Assembly (NCBI GenBank): GCA_039984715.1
Contig: JBDWUA010000009.1
Span: 124,001-188,000 of the forward strand
Direction of reading: 5' to 3'
Source of the DNA: JABSSA01 sp039984715
Lineage (GTDB): Bacteria; Pseudomonadota; Alphaproteobacteria; Rhodobacterales; Rhodobacteraceae
Length of the DNA: 64,000 bases
In this document: positions 52,633 through 60,805 of the stretch, in pieces
How positions within the stretch are numbered: the first letter of the stretch is position 1
How the letters are laid out: the number at the start of each line of letters is the position of its first letter
Notes under the pieces: generated by a model
What the model saw: the letters and a program-made list of their open reading frames with translations, nothing else
Databases searched by the model: none
Told to the model about the DNA's origin: nothing
Translations under genes and position numbers: made by a program

Positions 52633-53678
52633 AGTACCCCGTCGCTATAACGCTTGGCCATGTCGTCAATGTCGATCACGCTGATCTTGCTTGCATTGCC
52701 TGCCGTGCCAAAACGTTCGAACCGATCAAGACAGAGCCTTTCCATTTCCGCCATCGCCGGGATCAGGAATTTGCGTGGATCAAATTCACTTGCCTTGTCC
52801 GAGGCGACCTTGCGGAATTGACCGGTCATTGCCATGCGGCAATCGGTGTCGATGTTGACCTTGCGCACGCCGGATTTGATGCCGCGCTCAATCTCTTCGA
52901 CGGGCACCCCATAGGTCTGGGGCATGTCGCCGCCGCTCTCATTGATCAGGTCCTGAAGGTGCTGGGGAACCGAGCTTGATCCGTGCATGACAAGATGCAC
53001 ATTTGGAATTCGCGCGTGGATTTCCTCGATGCGCTTCATGGCAAGGATTTCGCCATCTGGTTTGCGGCTGAATTTATAGGCGCCGTGGCTGGTTCCGCAG
53101 GCAATGGCCAACGCATCAACTTTGGTCTTGGCCACGAAATCTTCGGCTTGAATAGGGTCGGTCAGCAAATCTTCCATGCTGATTTTGCCTTCTGCCCCAG
53201 AGCCGTCTTCCTTTGCGGCCTCGCCTGTTTCCAGACTGCCCAGAACACCCAATTCGCCTTCGACCGACGCGCCAACCCAATGCGCCATGCGTGACACGCG
53301 TTCTGTGATTTCGACGTTGTATTCATAAGAAGCTGGGGTTTTCATGTCTGCTTCAAGAGAGCCGTCCATCATTACGCTGGTGAACCCGTGACGTATGGCA
53401 CTGAGGCATGTCTGTTCGTTATTGCCGTGGTCTTGGTGCATACAGACCGGGATGGCGGGATACATTTCAGCCAACGCTTGCACCATGTGGCGCAGCATGA
53501 TGTCACCCGCATAAGACCGCGCCCCGCGGCTGGCCTGCATTATGACGGGTGCATCACAGGCCTGCGCGGCTTTCATGATCGCAAGACCCTGCTCCATATT
53601 GTTGATGTTGAAGGCGGGCACGCCGTAACCGCATTCCGCCGCGTGATCGAGAAGTTGTCGAAGAGTGATAAGGGACAT
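52629..53678 (-). CDS. fba: Class II fructose-bisphosphate aldolase
   Basis: Zinc-dependent aldolase of 349 residues. The zinc-binding H-x-D-H is in CMHQDHGNN, with further ligands in the ACGTSHGAYKF and LVMHGSSS segments. NINNMEQ near the N-terminus is typical. The start is the ATG at 53678; the longer frame to 53858 only shadows pgk. It makes fructose and sedoheptulose bisphosphates for the Calvin cycle (often named cbbA). Confidence 0.93.
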   Translation of the reverse strand: MSLITLRQLLDHAAECGYGVPAFNINNMEQGLAIMKAAQACDAPVIMQASRGARSYAGDIMLRHMVQALAEMYPAIPVCMHQDHGNNEQTCLSAIRHGFTSVMMDGSLEADMKTPASYEYNVEITERVSRMAHWVGASVEGELGVLGSLETGEAAKEDGSGAEGKISMEDLLTDPIQAEDFVAKTKVDALAIACGTSHGAYKFSRKPDGEILAMKRIEEIHARIPNVHLVMHGSSSVPQHLQDLINESGGDMPQTYGVPVEEIERGIKSGVRKVNIDTDCRMAMTGQFRKVASDKASEFDPRKFLIPAMAEMERLCLDRFERFGTAGNASKISVIDIDDMAKRYSDGVL

Positions 53679-53682
53679 TAAT

Positions 53683-54885
53683 TCAGACCTTTTCGTGTTG
53701 CATGAGGGCTGCAACGCCGGGGAGCGTGCGCCCTTCCAGCCATTCCAGAAACGCGCCTCCAGCGGAGGAGACATAGGTGAAGTCGCTGGCGACCCCGGCG
53801 ATGTTGAGCGCCGCGACGGTGTCACCGCCCCCGGCGACTGATACGCATTTATGCGCACGGGTCATTTCGGCGGCTTTGCTCGCCAGTGCTTTGGTTGCAG
53901 CATCAAAGGGCTGCATTTCAAATGCGCCCAATGGGCCGTTCCACAGGATCGTTCGCGACGTCTCTAAGACCTGTGCGAACTGCGCAACGGCTGCAGGGCC
54001 CGCATCAAGGATCATCGCGTCTGCCGGACAACCGTCGGAGGCCACCGTTTCCGTTTCAGCCCCTGCTGCGAATTCCCGCGCGACAACAACATCGACCGGA
54101 AGGTGAATGGTACAGCCTGCGGCCTTGGCTAGGGTTTTGATCTTGTTGACTGTGTCCAACTGATCGGCTTCATGAAGCGATTTGCCGATTGGCGCGCCGT
54201 CAGCGAACAAAAAAGTATTGGCCATGCCACCGCCGACGATCAAATGATCGACCCGGCCGACCAAATTTTTCAGAACTTCGATCTTGGATGACACCTTGGC
54301 CCCGCCGACAATGGCGACAGAAGGGCGCTGCGGGTTTTCAAGCGCCGAACGCAACGCCACAAGCTCTTCCATCATCAGAGGTCCGGCAAAGGCAGGCATC
54401 AATTGAGCGATGGCCTCGGTCGAGGCATGGGCACGATGGGCGCAGGAAAACGCGTCGTTGACATATATGTCGCCCAACCGCGCAAACTCGCGCGCAAGCG
54501 TGGGATCATTGACCTGTTCGCCACGATGGTATCTCACATTCTCGCATAAAAGCACGTCGCCGTTTTCCAACGCGTTGGCGTGGACTTCCGCAGATTGGCC
54601 GGCGCTGACATCCGAAAAACGCACGGGCACGCCAAGAGCTTTGGACAAAGTCTGACGCAGCTTGTCGACTGAGAAAACTGGGTTCATCTCCCCGTTGGGG
54701 CGCCCCAAATGCGTTAGGATCACCAGCCGCGCCCCATTGGCAAGCAACGGCTTCATACCTGCGGCAAAGCGGTCGATCCGCGTGGCGTCAGTCACCTGGC
54801 CATCCTGCACCGGAACGTTAAGGTCGGCTCGAACCACAAGCCGTTTGCCCGCCACGTCCCTGCCTTGAATTGAGCGGAGCGCCAT
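53683..54885 (-). CDS. pgk: Phosphoglycerate kinase
   Basis: Kinase of 400 residues. RADLNVPVQDG near the N-terminus, LTHLGRPNG, MEELVALRSALENP and the AIVGGAKVSSKIEVL hinge are characteristic, and GGGDTVAAL binds nucleotide phosphate. It catalyses the ATP-using step that follows CO2 fixation. The start codon overlaps the gap stop by one base. Confidence 0.95.
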   Translation of the reverse strand: MALRSIQGRDVAGKRLVVRADLNVPVQDGQVTDATRIDRFAAGMKPLLANGARLVILTHLGRPNGEMNPVFSVDKLRQTLSKALGVPVRFSDVSAGQSAEVHANALENGDVLLCENVRYHRGEQVNDPTLAREFARLGDIYVNDAFSCAHRAHASTEAIAQLMPAFAGPLMMEELVALRSALENPQRPSVAIVGGAKVSSKIEVLKNLVGRVDHLIVGGGMANTFLFADGAPIGKSLHEADQLDTVNKIKTLAKAAGCTIHLPVDVVVAREFAAGAETETVASDGCPADAMILDAGPAAVAQFAQVLETSRTILWNGPLGAFEMQPFDAATKALASKAAEMTRAHKCVSVAGGGDTVAALNIAGVASDFTYVSSAGGAFLEWLEGRTLPGVAALMQHEKV

Positions 54886-55886
54886 CAGATCAGTTTCCCC
54901 ATTACCACGGCTGTGTCAGCCATGCGGTTCGAGAAACCCCATTCATTATCGTACCAGCTGAGGATGCGGCACATCGTGCCTTCCATCACTTTGGTTTGGT
55001 CCATATGGAAAATCGACGAGTGCGCATCGTGGTTAAAGTCGACTGAAACATTGGCACTGTCGGTGTAACTCAGAACGCCCTTCATCGGCCCGTCAGCGGA
55101 GGCCCGGATCGCGTTGTTAATTTCTTCGACCGATGTATTACGCGTGGCCTCGAACGTCAGGTCGACAACCGACACATTCGGTGTTGGCACCCGGATTGCG
55201 ACACCGTCCAGCTTGCCCTTGAGTTCAGGAAGCACCAGACCTACCGCCTTGGCGGCACCCGTGGACGTGGGGATCATCGATAGGGACGCGGCACGAGCGC
55301 GGTAAAGATCATAACGCATCACATCCAGCGTCGGCTGATCGCCCGTATAACTGTGAATCGTGGTCATGAAGCCACGCTTGATGCCAATCGTGTCATTCAA
55401 CACTTTGGCCACGGGCGACAGGCAGTTGGTGGTGCATGATGCGTTGGAGACAACGGTATCCGCCGCCGTCAAAACATTATCGTTCACCCCAAAGACAATT
55501 GTCTTGTCGGCATCGGTGCATGGGGCAGACACCAGAACCCTTTTCGAACCATTCTCCAAATGGGCCCTAGCTGTTTCAAGCTTGGTAAAAATCCCGGTGC
55601 ATTCCATGGCGATATCAACGCCAGTCCAAGGCAGGTCCTCGGGGTTACGAATGGCAGTGACCTTGATCGGGCCACGACCCACATCAATCCAGTCTTCGCC
55701 GGCGGTCACCTCTCCGGGAAAACGTCCGTGCACGCTGTCAAAGCGCAGCAGATGAGCGTTGGTTTCCACCGGGCCAAGGTCGTTGATGGCGACCACTTCG
55801 ATATCCGTCCGGCCGGATTCAACGATAGCGCGCAGCACATTTCTTCCGATACGGCCGAAGCCGTTTATAGCAACTTTTACAGTCAT
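54885..55886 (-). CDS. gap: Glyceraldehyde-3-phosphate dehydrogenase
   Basis: Dehydrogenase of 333 residues. INGFGRIGRNVLRA is the Rossmann motif, and the catalytic Cys is in SNASCTTNCLSPV. ATRNTSVEEIN and WYDNEWGFSNRMAD are also conserved. It reduces 1,3-bisphosphoglycerate in the Calvin cycle direction. It follows the transketolase gene after ten bases. Confidence 0.95.
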   Translation of the reverse strand: MTVKVAINGFGRIGRNVLRAIVESGRTDIEVVAINDLGPVETNAHLLRFDSVHGRFPGEVTAGEDWIDVGRGPIKVTAIRNPEDLPWTGVDIAMECTGIFTKLETARAHLENGSKRVLVSAPCTDADKTIVFGVNDNVLTAADTVVSNASCTTNCLSPVAKVLNDTIGIKRGFMTTIHSYTGDQPTLDVMRYDLYRARAASLSMIPTSTGAAKAVGLVLPELKGKLDGVAIRVPTPNVSVVDLTFEATRNTSVEEINNAIRASADGPMKGVLSYTDSANVSVDFNHDAHSSIFHMDQTKVMEGTMCRILSWYDNEWGFSNRMADTAVVMGKLI

Positions 55887-55896
55887 GTTGTCCTCG

Positions 55897-57870
55897 TCAG
55901 ATCATTGATTTTGCTTTGTCGACAATGGCTTGTGCCGTAATGCCGAAATGTTCATAAAGCTGTGGTGCAGGGGCCGAAGCCCCAAAACCCGTCATCCCGA
56001 CAAAGCCGTCGGACGGTCGTAAGAACAAATCCCAACCTTGCTGGATCGCCGCCTCAACCCCGATACGGGGTGCATGGCCCAATACATGTGCCTGATAATC
56101 GGCGTCTTGCGTTTTGAACAATTCGAAAGACGGTGCCGATACGACCACAGCACGAATGCCGTCAGCGGCCAGTGCGTCGGCGGCGCTTAGCGCCAATTCG
56201 ACTTCGGATCCGGTGGCGATCAGCGTCACCTGCCGGTCTTTGACGTCGCGCAGGACGTATGCCCCGCGCGCTGTCAGGTTTTCATGCGATGTGTTCTCGC
56301 GCGTCAACGGAAGGCCTTGGCGTGACAATGCCAAAAGCGTTGGCGCGGTCTGTGAGGCGCAGGCAATTTCCCAAGCCTCCGCAGTTTCCACCGCGTCGCA
56401 TGGCCGAAGGACGATAAGGTTGGGAATGGCACGCAGACTGGCGATTGTTTCCACTGGTTGGTGTGTTGGTCCGTCTTCGCCCAACCCAATCGAGTCATGG
56501 GTCATCACAAAAGTCGTGGGCACCCCCATCAAAGCCGCCAACCGGATCGCCGGGCGCGCGTAATCGGCAAACGCAAGAAATGTGCCGCCATATGGACGGA
56601 ACAAGCCTGACAAAGCGATACCGTTCATCGCCGTCGACATGCCAAACTCGCGTACCCCGTAGTGGATGTAGCTGCCACTAAAGTCGCCCTTCGTGACCGA
56701 GATTTGTCCTTTGGAGCGGGTCAGGTTCGACCCAGTCAAATCCGCAGACCCACCGACGGAAAAGGGCAGGGCGTCATTGACAACGTTCAACGCCATCTCG
56801 CTTGCTTTGCGTGTGGCTAGTTTGGGCTTTTCTTCGATCAGCTTGGCCTTAAAGGCGGCCATCGCCTTTGTTAACGGTGTTATGCTTTGTGCGAGGTGCG
56901 CGTTAAAGGTGCTGCGGTTGGTTGAGCTGGCGAGCTTGGCCTCCCAGTTCGCGCGTTTGTTGGCCCCACGTCCGGCGATGGTCGCCCATGCGGCGTAAAC
57001 GTCTTGCGGGATTTCAAACGGGGCATGCGCCCAACTCAAATGCGCCCGAGCCGCTGCGATCTCGTCTTTACCCAGTGGTGCACCATGCACGTCATGGCCG
57101 CCCTGTTTGTTAGGGGCGCCGAAACCGATGGTTGTTCGGCAGGCGATCATCGACGGGCGTGGGTCATTGCGAGCGGATTCGATGGCATCGCCAACTTCGG
57201 TTGTGTTGTGGCCATCGCAAGATAGGACCTGCCAACCTGCCGCCGCAAAGCGTGCCATCTGATCCGTTGAGGTCGCAAGATCAGTGTCGCCGTCGATTGT
57301 GATGCGGTTGTCGTCCCACATCACGACCAGATTTCCCAAGCCAAGGTGGCCCGCAAAATCGATCGCCTCATGGCTGACGCCCTCCATCAGGCAACCGTCA
57401 CCCGCGATTACATAGGTGAAATGGTCAATGAGATCGGGAAAGCGCGCGTTGCCCATTCGTTCAGACAGGGCTATGCCGACCGCCGTCGCAATCCCCTGTC
57501 CAAGCGGGCCAGTGGTGACTTCTATTCCTTTCGCGTGACCAATTTCAGGGTGGCCCGCTGTTCGGCTGCCAAGTTGACGGAAGGCGCGGATTTGATCCAT
57601 GCCCATGTCGTCATACCCAAGCAGATGATTGATCGCATATAGCAGCATCGAGCCGTGACCCGCCGACAGCACAAAACGGTCGCGGTTCGGCCAGCAGTGA
57701 TCCGTTGGGTCGACGTTGACAAAGCGATTGAACAGAACGGTCGCGACATCGGCCATTCCCATCGGCATTCCGGGGTGGCCAGAGTTGGCGGCCTGAACTG
57801 CATCCATGGTGAGGGCGCGAATGGCGTTGGCCATTAGGCGTTCGTCTGCGGGTCTTATCTGGGTGTTCAT
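55897..57870 (-). CDS. tkt: Transketolase
   Basis: Thiamine-diphosphate enzyme of 657 residues. The start region ALTMDAVQAANSGHPGMPMG, the diphosphate/metal motif IAGDGCLMEG, GFGAPNKQGGHDVHGAPLG and the C-terminal THDSIGLGEDGPTHQPVE are all family hallmarks. It carries out the two-carbon transfers of ribulose regeneration. Ten or eleven bases separate it from the genes on each side. Confidence 0.95.
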   Translation of the reverse strand: MNTQIRPADERLMANAIRALTMDAVQAANSGHPGMPMGMADVATVLFNRFVNVDPTDHCWPNRDRFVLSAGHGSMLLYAINHLLGYDDMGMDQIRAFRQLGSRTAGHPEIGHAKGIEVTTGPLGQGIATAVGIALSERMGNARFPDLIDHFTYVIAGDGCLMEGVSHEAIDFAGHLGLGNLVVMWDDNRITIDGDTDLATSTDQMARFAAAGWQVLSCDGHNTTEVGDAIESARNDPRPSMIACRTTIGFGAPNKQGGHDVHGAPLGKDEIAAARAHLSWAHAPFEIPQDVYAAWATIAGRGANKRANWEAKLASSTNRSTFNAHLAQSITPLTKAMAAFKAKLIEEKPKLATRKASEMALNVVNDALPFSVGGSADLTGSNLTRSKGQISVTKGDFSGSYIHYGVREFGMSTAMNGIALSGLFRPYGGTFLAFADYARPAIRLAALMGVPTTFVMTHDSIGLGEDGPTHQPVETIASLRAIPNLIVLRPCDAVETAEAWEIACASQTAPTLLALSRQGLPLTRENTSHENLTARGAYVLRDVKDRQVTLIATGSEVELALSAADALAADGIRAVVVSAPSFELFKTQDADYQAHVLGHAPRIGVEAAIQQGWDLFLRPSDGFVGMTGFGASAPAPQLYEHFGITAQAIVDKAKSMI

Positions 57871-57880
57871 GGCATCCTCC

Positions 57881-58759
57881 TCAGTCGCGCAATTTCCGCG
57901 CGTTTGTGACCAACCGCTCGATAAGCGGCGTCAGGATTAACTGCATCGCCAGATCCTGCTTGTTTCCGGGAATGACGATGGAATTGGCCCGGCTCATCCA
58001 CGAGCCAGAAATCATCGACGTCAGATATGGGAAATCGATGCCGCGCGGATTCTTGAACCGGATCACGACAAGGCTTTCGTCTGGCGTAGGAATCCAGCGC
58101 GCAATGAATGGGTTTGACGTATCAACCATCGGAACCCGCTGGAAATTGATATCCGTCTCGGTGAATTGTGGGCAGATGCAGTGAACATAGGCGTGCATCC
58201 GGCGAAGGATGGTGTCGGTGACGGCTTCGGTTGAATAACCGCGCGACGCCCGGTCGCGGTGGATTTTCTGCGTCCATTCCAGATTGATAACTGGCACGAC
58301 ACCAATTTTCAGGTCGGCAAAACTCGGCAGATTGACCTCGTCGTTGGCAACCGAGCCATGCAGCCCTTCATAGAACAAAAGGTCTGTGCCCTCTTCAAAG
58401 GGGGCCCAAGCGGTGAATTCGCCGGGTGCCACGCCATGTCGTTCAGATTCTTCGGCGTCGTGCACGTAATGACGGGAACGGCCTTTACCTTGTTCACCAT
58501 ATTCGCGGAACACGCGTTCAAGCTCTGCCAGTTCATTCGCTTCATAAGAAAAATGAGAGAACGTCTCGTCGCCAGCTTCATGCCGTCTGGCGAGTTCTGC
58601 TAACATGTCGGCGCGGTTGTAGCGATGGAACGCGTCGCCCTCAATTGAAACGGCTTTAATCCCCTCGCGGCGAAAAATCTGGTCAAATGTATCTTTGACC
58701 GTCGAAGTTCCCGCCCCCGAAGAGCCCGTTACGCTGATGATGGGGTGCTTCTTGCTCAT
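57881..58759 (-). CDS. prk: Phosphoribulokinase
   Basis: Class I (bacterial-type, about 290 residues) phosphoribulokinase of 292 residues. Walker A is GSSGAGTSTVKDTF at residues 12-25, followed by the substrate-binding VSIEGDAFHRY. FYEGLHGS is the later conserved motif. It makes ribulose 1,5-bisphosphate, the RuBisCO substrate, and is diagnostic of a Calvin cycle operon (cbbP). It follows fbp after three bases. Confidence 0.95.
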   Translation of the reverse strand: MSKKHPIISVTGSSGAGTSTVKDTFDQIFRREGIKAVSIEGDAFHRYNRADMLAELARRHEAGDETFSHFSYEANELAELERVFREYGEQGKGRSRHYVHDAEESERHGVAPGEFTAWAPFEEGTDLLFYEGLHGSVANDEVNLPSFADLKIGVVPVINLEWTQKIHRDRASRGYSTEAVTDTILRRMHAYVHCICPQFTETDINFQRVPMVDTSNPFIARWIPTPDESLVVIRFKNPRGIDFPYLTSMISGSWMSRANSIVIPGNKQDLAMQLILTPLIERLVTNARKLRD

Positions 58760-58762
58760 GTC

Positions 58763-59767
58763 TTATCCTCTGAATAAGCCGCGTTCGCTAAACAGCGCGG
58801 AGGCTTCATGTTCGGGTAGGTCGAAATACGTGACGACACGGGCAACCTTGTTGGCACTGCCAAACACAAAGGGAACTCGCGCATGCAAATGATCGGGGAC
58901 CGCGTCCAAAATTGGCTCGATCCCATCAGTTGCTCGGCCGCCTGCCTGTTCAATCAGGAACCCAATGGGGGCGCATTCATACACAAGACGTAACCGCCCT
59001 TTGCCGTAGCCTTTTCGGGTATCGTCGGGGTAAAGGAAGATCCCACCACGCGTCAAAATGCGGTGGGTTTCAGCAACCAAAGACGCAATCCAGCGCATGT
59101 TAAAATCGTGGCCCATAGGCCCTTCAGAACCCGCAACACGGTCGTCGATATACGCCCGGATCGGCGAGGGCCAATGGCGATAGTTCGAAGTATTTATGGC
59201 GTATTCTGCGGACTCTTCCGGCACGGGTTTGATCTTGCCCGTGAAAACGAATTGTCCGGTTTCGGGATCAAGCACATAATTCAAAACACCGTCGCCGAAG
59301 CTTATGACCAAACAGCATTGCGGTCCGAAAATCGAATAGCCCGCGACACGTATATCTCGCCCAGGACGCAGAAAGCTCGCCTCGGGCGTGTCTTCCGCGT
59401 CGTAGATTGCAAAGATGGTTCCGATCGAAACATTTGTGTCGATGTTAGAAGAACCATCCAGCGGATCGATGGCGAGAGCGAGGCTACCCTTCGGGTTGAG
59501 AATTACGGCGTCGTCTTGTTCCTCGGAGGCATAGTAGCGCACATCGGATTGTTTCAGCGCTTCCATGAATGCATCATCTGCAATCACATCCAAAGCCTTC
59601 TGCCCGTCACCACCAAGGTTCGTGCCGCGAGCGTCAGCAAGATTTTCGTCGATACCACCTCGCGCAATTCGTTTGGCTATCTCGACCATGACGGTCGCCA
59701 TCTGCTCGACTGTGCGCACCAAGTCCGGTGCGACAGACGTAGGTAGTTCGCTCAAAATGCTTGGCAC
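58763..59767 (-). CDS. fbp: Class I fructose-1,6-bisphosphatase
   Basis: Phosphatase of 334 residues (cbbF of cbb operons). The metal motif is IDPLDGSSNIDTN, with an upstream SEEQDDAV acidic pair and a later FLYPDDTRKGYGKGRLRLVYE. The start is a GTG at 59767, preceded by a strong GGGGAGGA. It is the first gene of a ten-gene minus-strand Calvin cycle operon and is divergent from cbbR. Confidence 0.94.
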   Translation of the reverse strand: MPSILSELPTSVAPDLVRTVEQMATVMVEIAKRIARGGIDENLADARGTNLGGDGQKALDVIADDAFMEALKQSDVRYYASEEQDDAVILNPKGSLALAIDPLDGSSNIDTNVSIGTIFAIYDAEDTPEASFLRPGRDIRVAGYSIFGPQCCLVISFGDGVLNYVLDPETGQFVFTGKIKPVPEESAEYAINTSNYRHWPSPIRAYIDDRVAGSEGPMGHDFNMRWIASLVAETHRILTRGGIFLYPDDTRKGYGKGRLRLVYECAPIGFLIEQAGGRATDGIEPILDAVPDHLHARVPFVFGSANKVARVVTYFDLPEHEASALFSERGLFRG

Positions 59768-59869
59768 TTTTATGTCCTCCCCTGCGGAACAAGCCGCAAG
59801 AGAACACTTGCTTAACGAAGTATATTTTGAAATTTAATAAGAATGATGATGACTTAAAGAAAATTTAAA
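59768..59869. promoter_or_regulatory. cbb operon / cbbR divergent promoter with LysR-type boxes
   Basis: This 102 bp AT-rich interval separates fbp and cbbR. CbbR sites follow TNA-N7/8-TNA; overlapping matches occur at 59828-59840 (TGA-N7-TAA) and 59834-59846 (TTA-N7-TGA), plus a TTA-N8-TTA at 59854-59867 next to the cbbR start. In such AT-rich DNA these matches are cheap, so location counts more than the motif. Confidence 0.45.
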
Positions 59870-60805
59870 ATGCTACGTCTGGATGCTATCACTCTTAAAC
59901 AATTGCGGGCCTTGCATGCCGTTGCATCGCAAGGAAGCTTAACTGCGGCTGCGGCCGAAATAGGGCAGACGGTTCCGGCAATTCACAGTCAAATCAAGAA
60001 CTTAGAAAATGCGGTTGGCGTGCCGATTTTGGTGCGGCCATCAGGAGCAGGGCCGACAGAGCTGACGCCCGAAGGAGAAGAGGTTTTACGGGCGGCCACT
60101 CGGATTGAGGGGATTTTGTCGCAGGCTGCGGACCAAATCAGGGCGCGTGCCACAGGTCAAATCGGTCATGTGACGATTTCTGTTGTCTCGACAAGCAAGT
60201 ATTTTGCGCCGGGCCTTGTAAAGATCCTGTCGCAAACCGAACCTGAAATCGGTATCTCTTTACGTGTTGGCAATCGCGAGTCTGTTATCGCCGATCTGGA
60301 TGACGGGCGCTGCGAATTGGCCATCATGGGACGTCCCCCTCGCGTTCCTGCGGTTCGATCCCTGCCGCTCGGGCCCCATCCACATGGTGTGATCTTGCCC
60401 ATTGACCATCCCTTTGCCCAAGAAGACGGCTTCGACCCGGCATTGCTTGTTCAGGAAACCTTTCTTTCGCGGGAACGCGGCTCGGGCACACGCATCCTAA
60501 TGCAGCGGTTTCTGGACCGTTTTGAAGAGGGGCCAGTGGCCCAAATCGTCGAAATGGATTCGAATGAGACCATAAAGCAGGCGGTTCGCGCTGGGCTGGG
60601 GATTGCTTTGCTGTCGCTTCATACCGTCCATGACGAGCTGCAAGAAGGGCGTCTTGCGCAATTGCGGGGATTGCGTTTGCCAATTATCCGCCATTGGTAT
60701 CTGGTCTGGCCCGCCCATGTAGAGCGCGGACCAGCCGCGACACGCATTGCTGAAAGAATAGAAAAGTTAAACGGCACGTTCCTACCGGGCAAGGCTAGCG
60801 TGTGA
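59870..60805 (+). CDS. cbbR: LysR-family Calvin cycle regulator CbbR
   Basis: Regulator of 311 residues. The N-terminal winged helix reads LKQLRALHAVASQGSLTAAA followed by EIGQTVPAIHSQIKNLE; the effector domain contains RVGNRESVIADLDDGRCELAIMGRPP, split here only for length, a pattern common in CbbR proteins. It is divergent from the cbb operon and probably activates it in response to metabolites such as NADPH or RuBP. Its 3' end overlaps that of cbbO by 11 bases. Confidence 0.92.
   Translation: MLRLDAITLKQLRALHAVASQGSLTAAAAEIGQTVPAIHSQIKNLENAVGVPILVRPSGAGPTELTPEGEEVLRAATRIEGILSQAADQIRARATGQIGHVTISVVSTSKYFAPGLVKILSQTEPEIGISLRVGNRESVIADLDDGRCELAIMGRPPRVPAVRSLPLGPHPHGVILPIDHPFAQEDGFDPALLVQETFLSRERGSGTRILMQRFLDRFEEGPVAQIVEMDSNETIKQAVRAGLGIALLSLHTVHDELQEGRLAQLRGLRLPIIRHWYLVWPAHVERGPAATRIAERIEKLNGTFLPGKASV

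Noticed and set aside
53679..53858. 60-residue N-terminal extension of the aldolase
   Set aside because: It lies inside pgk, is Pro/Ser-rich and unlike any aldolase; the ATG at 53678 gives the normal family start.
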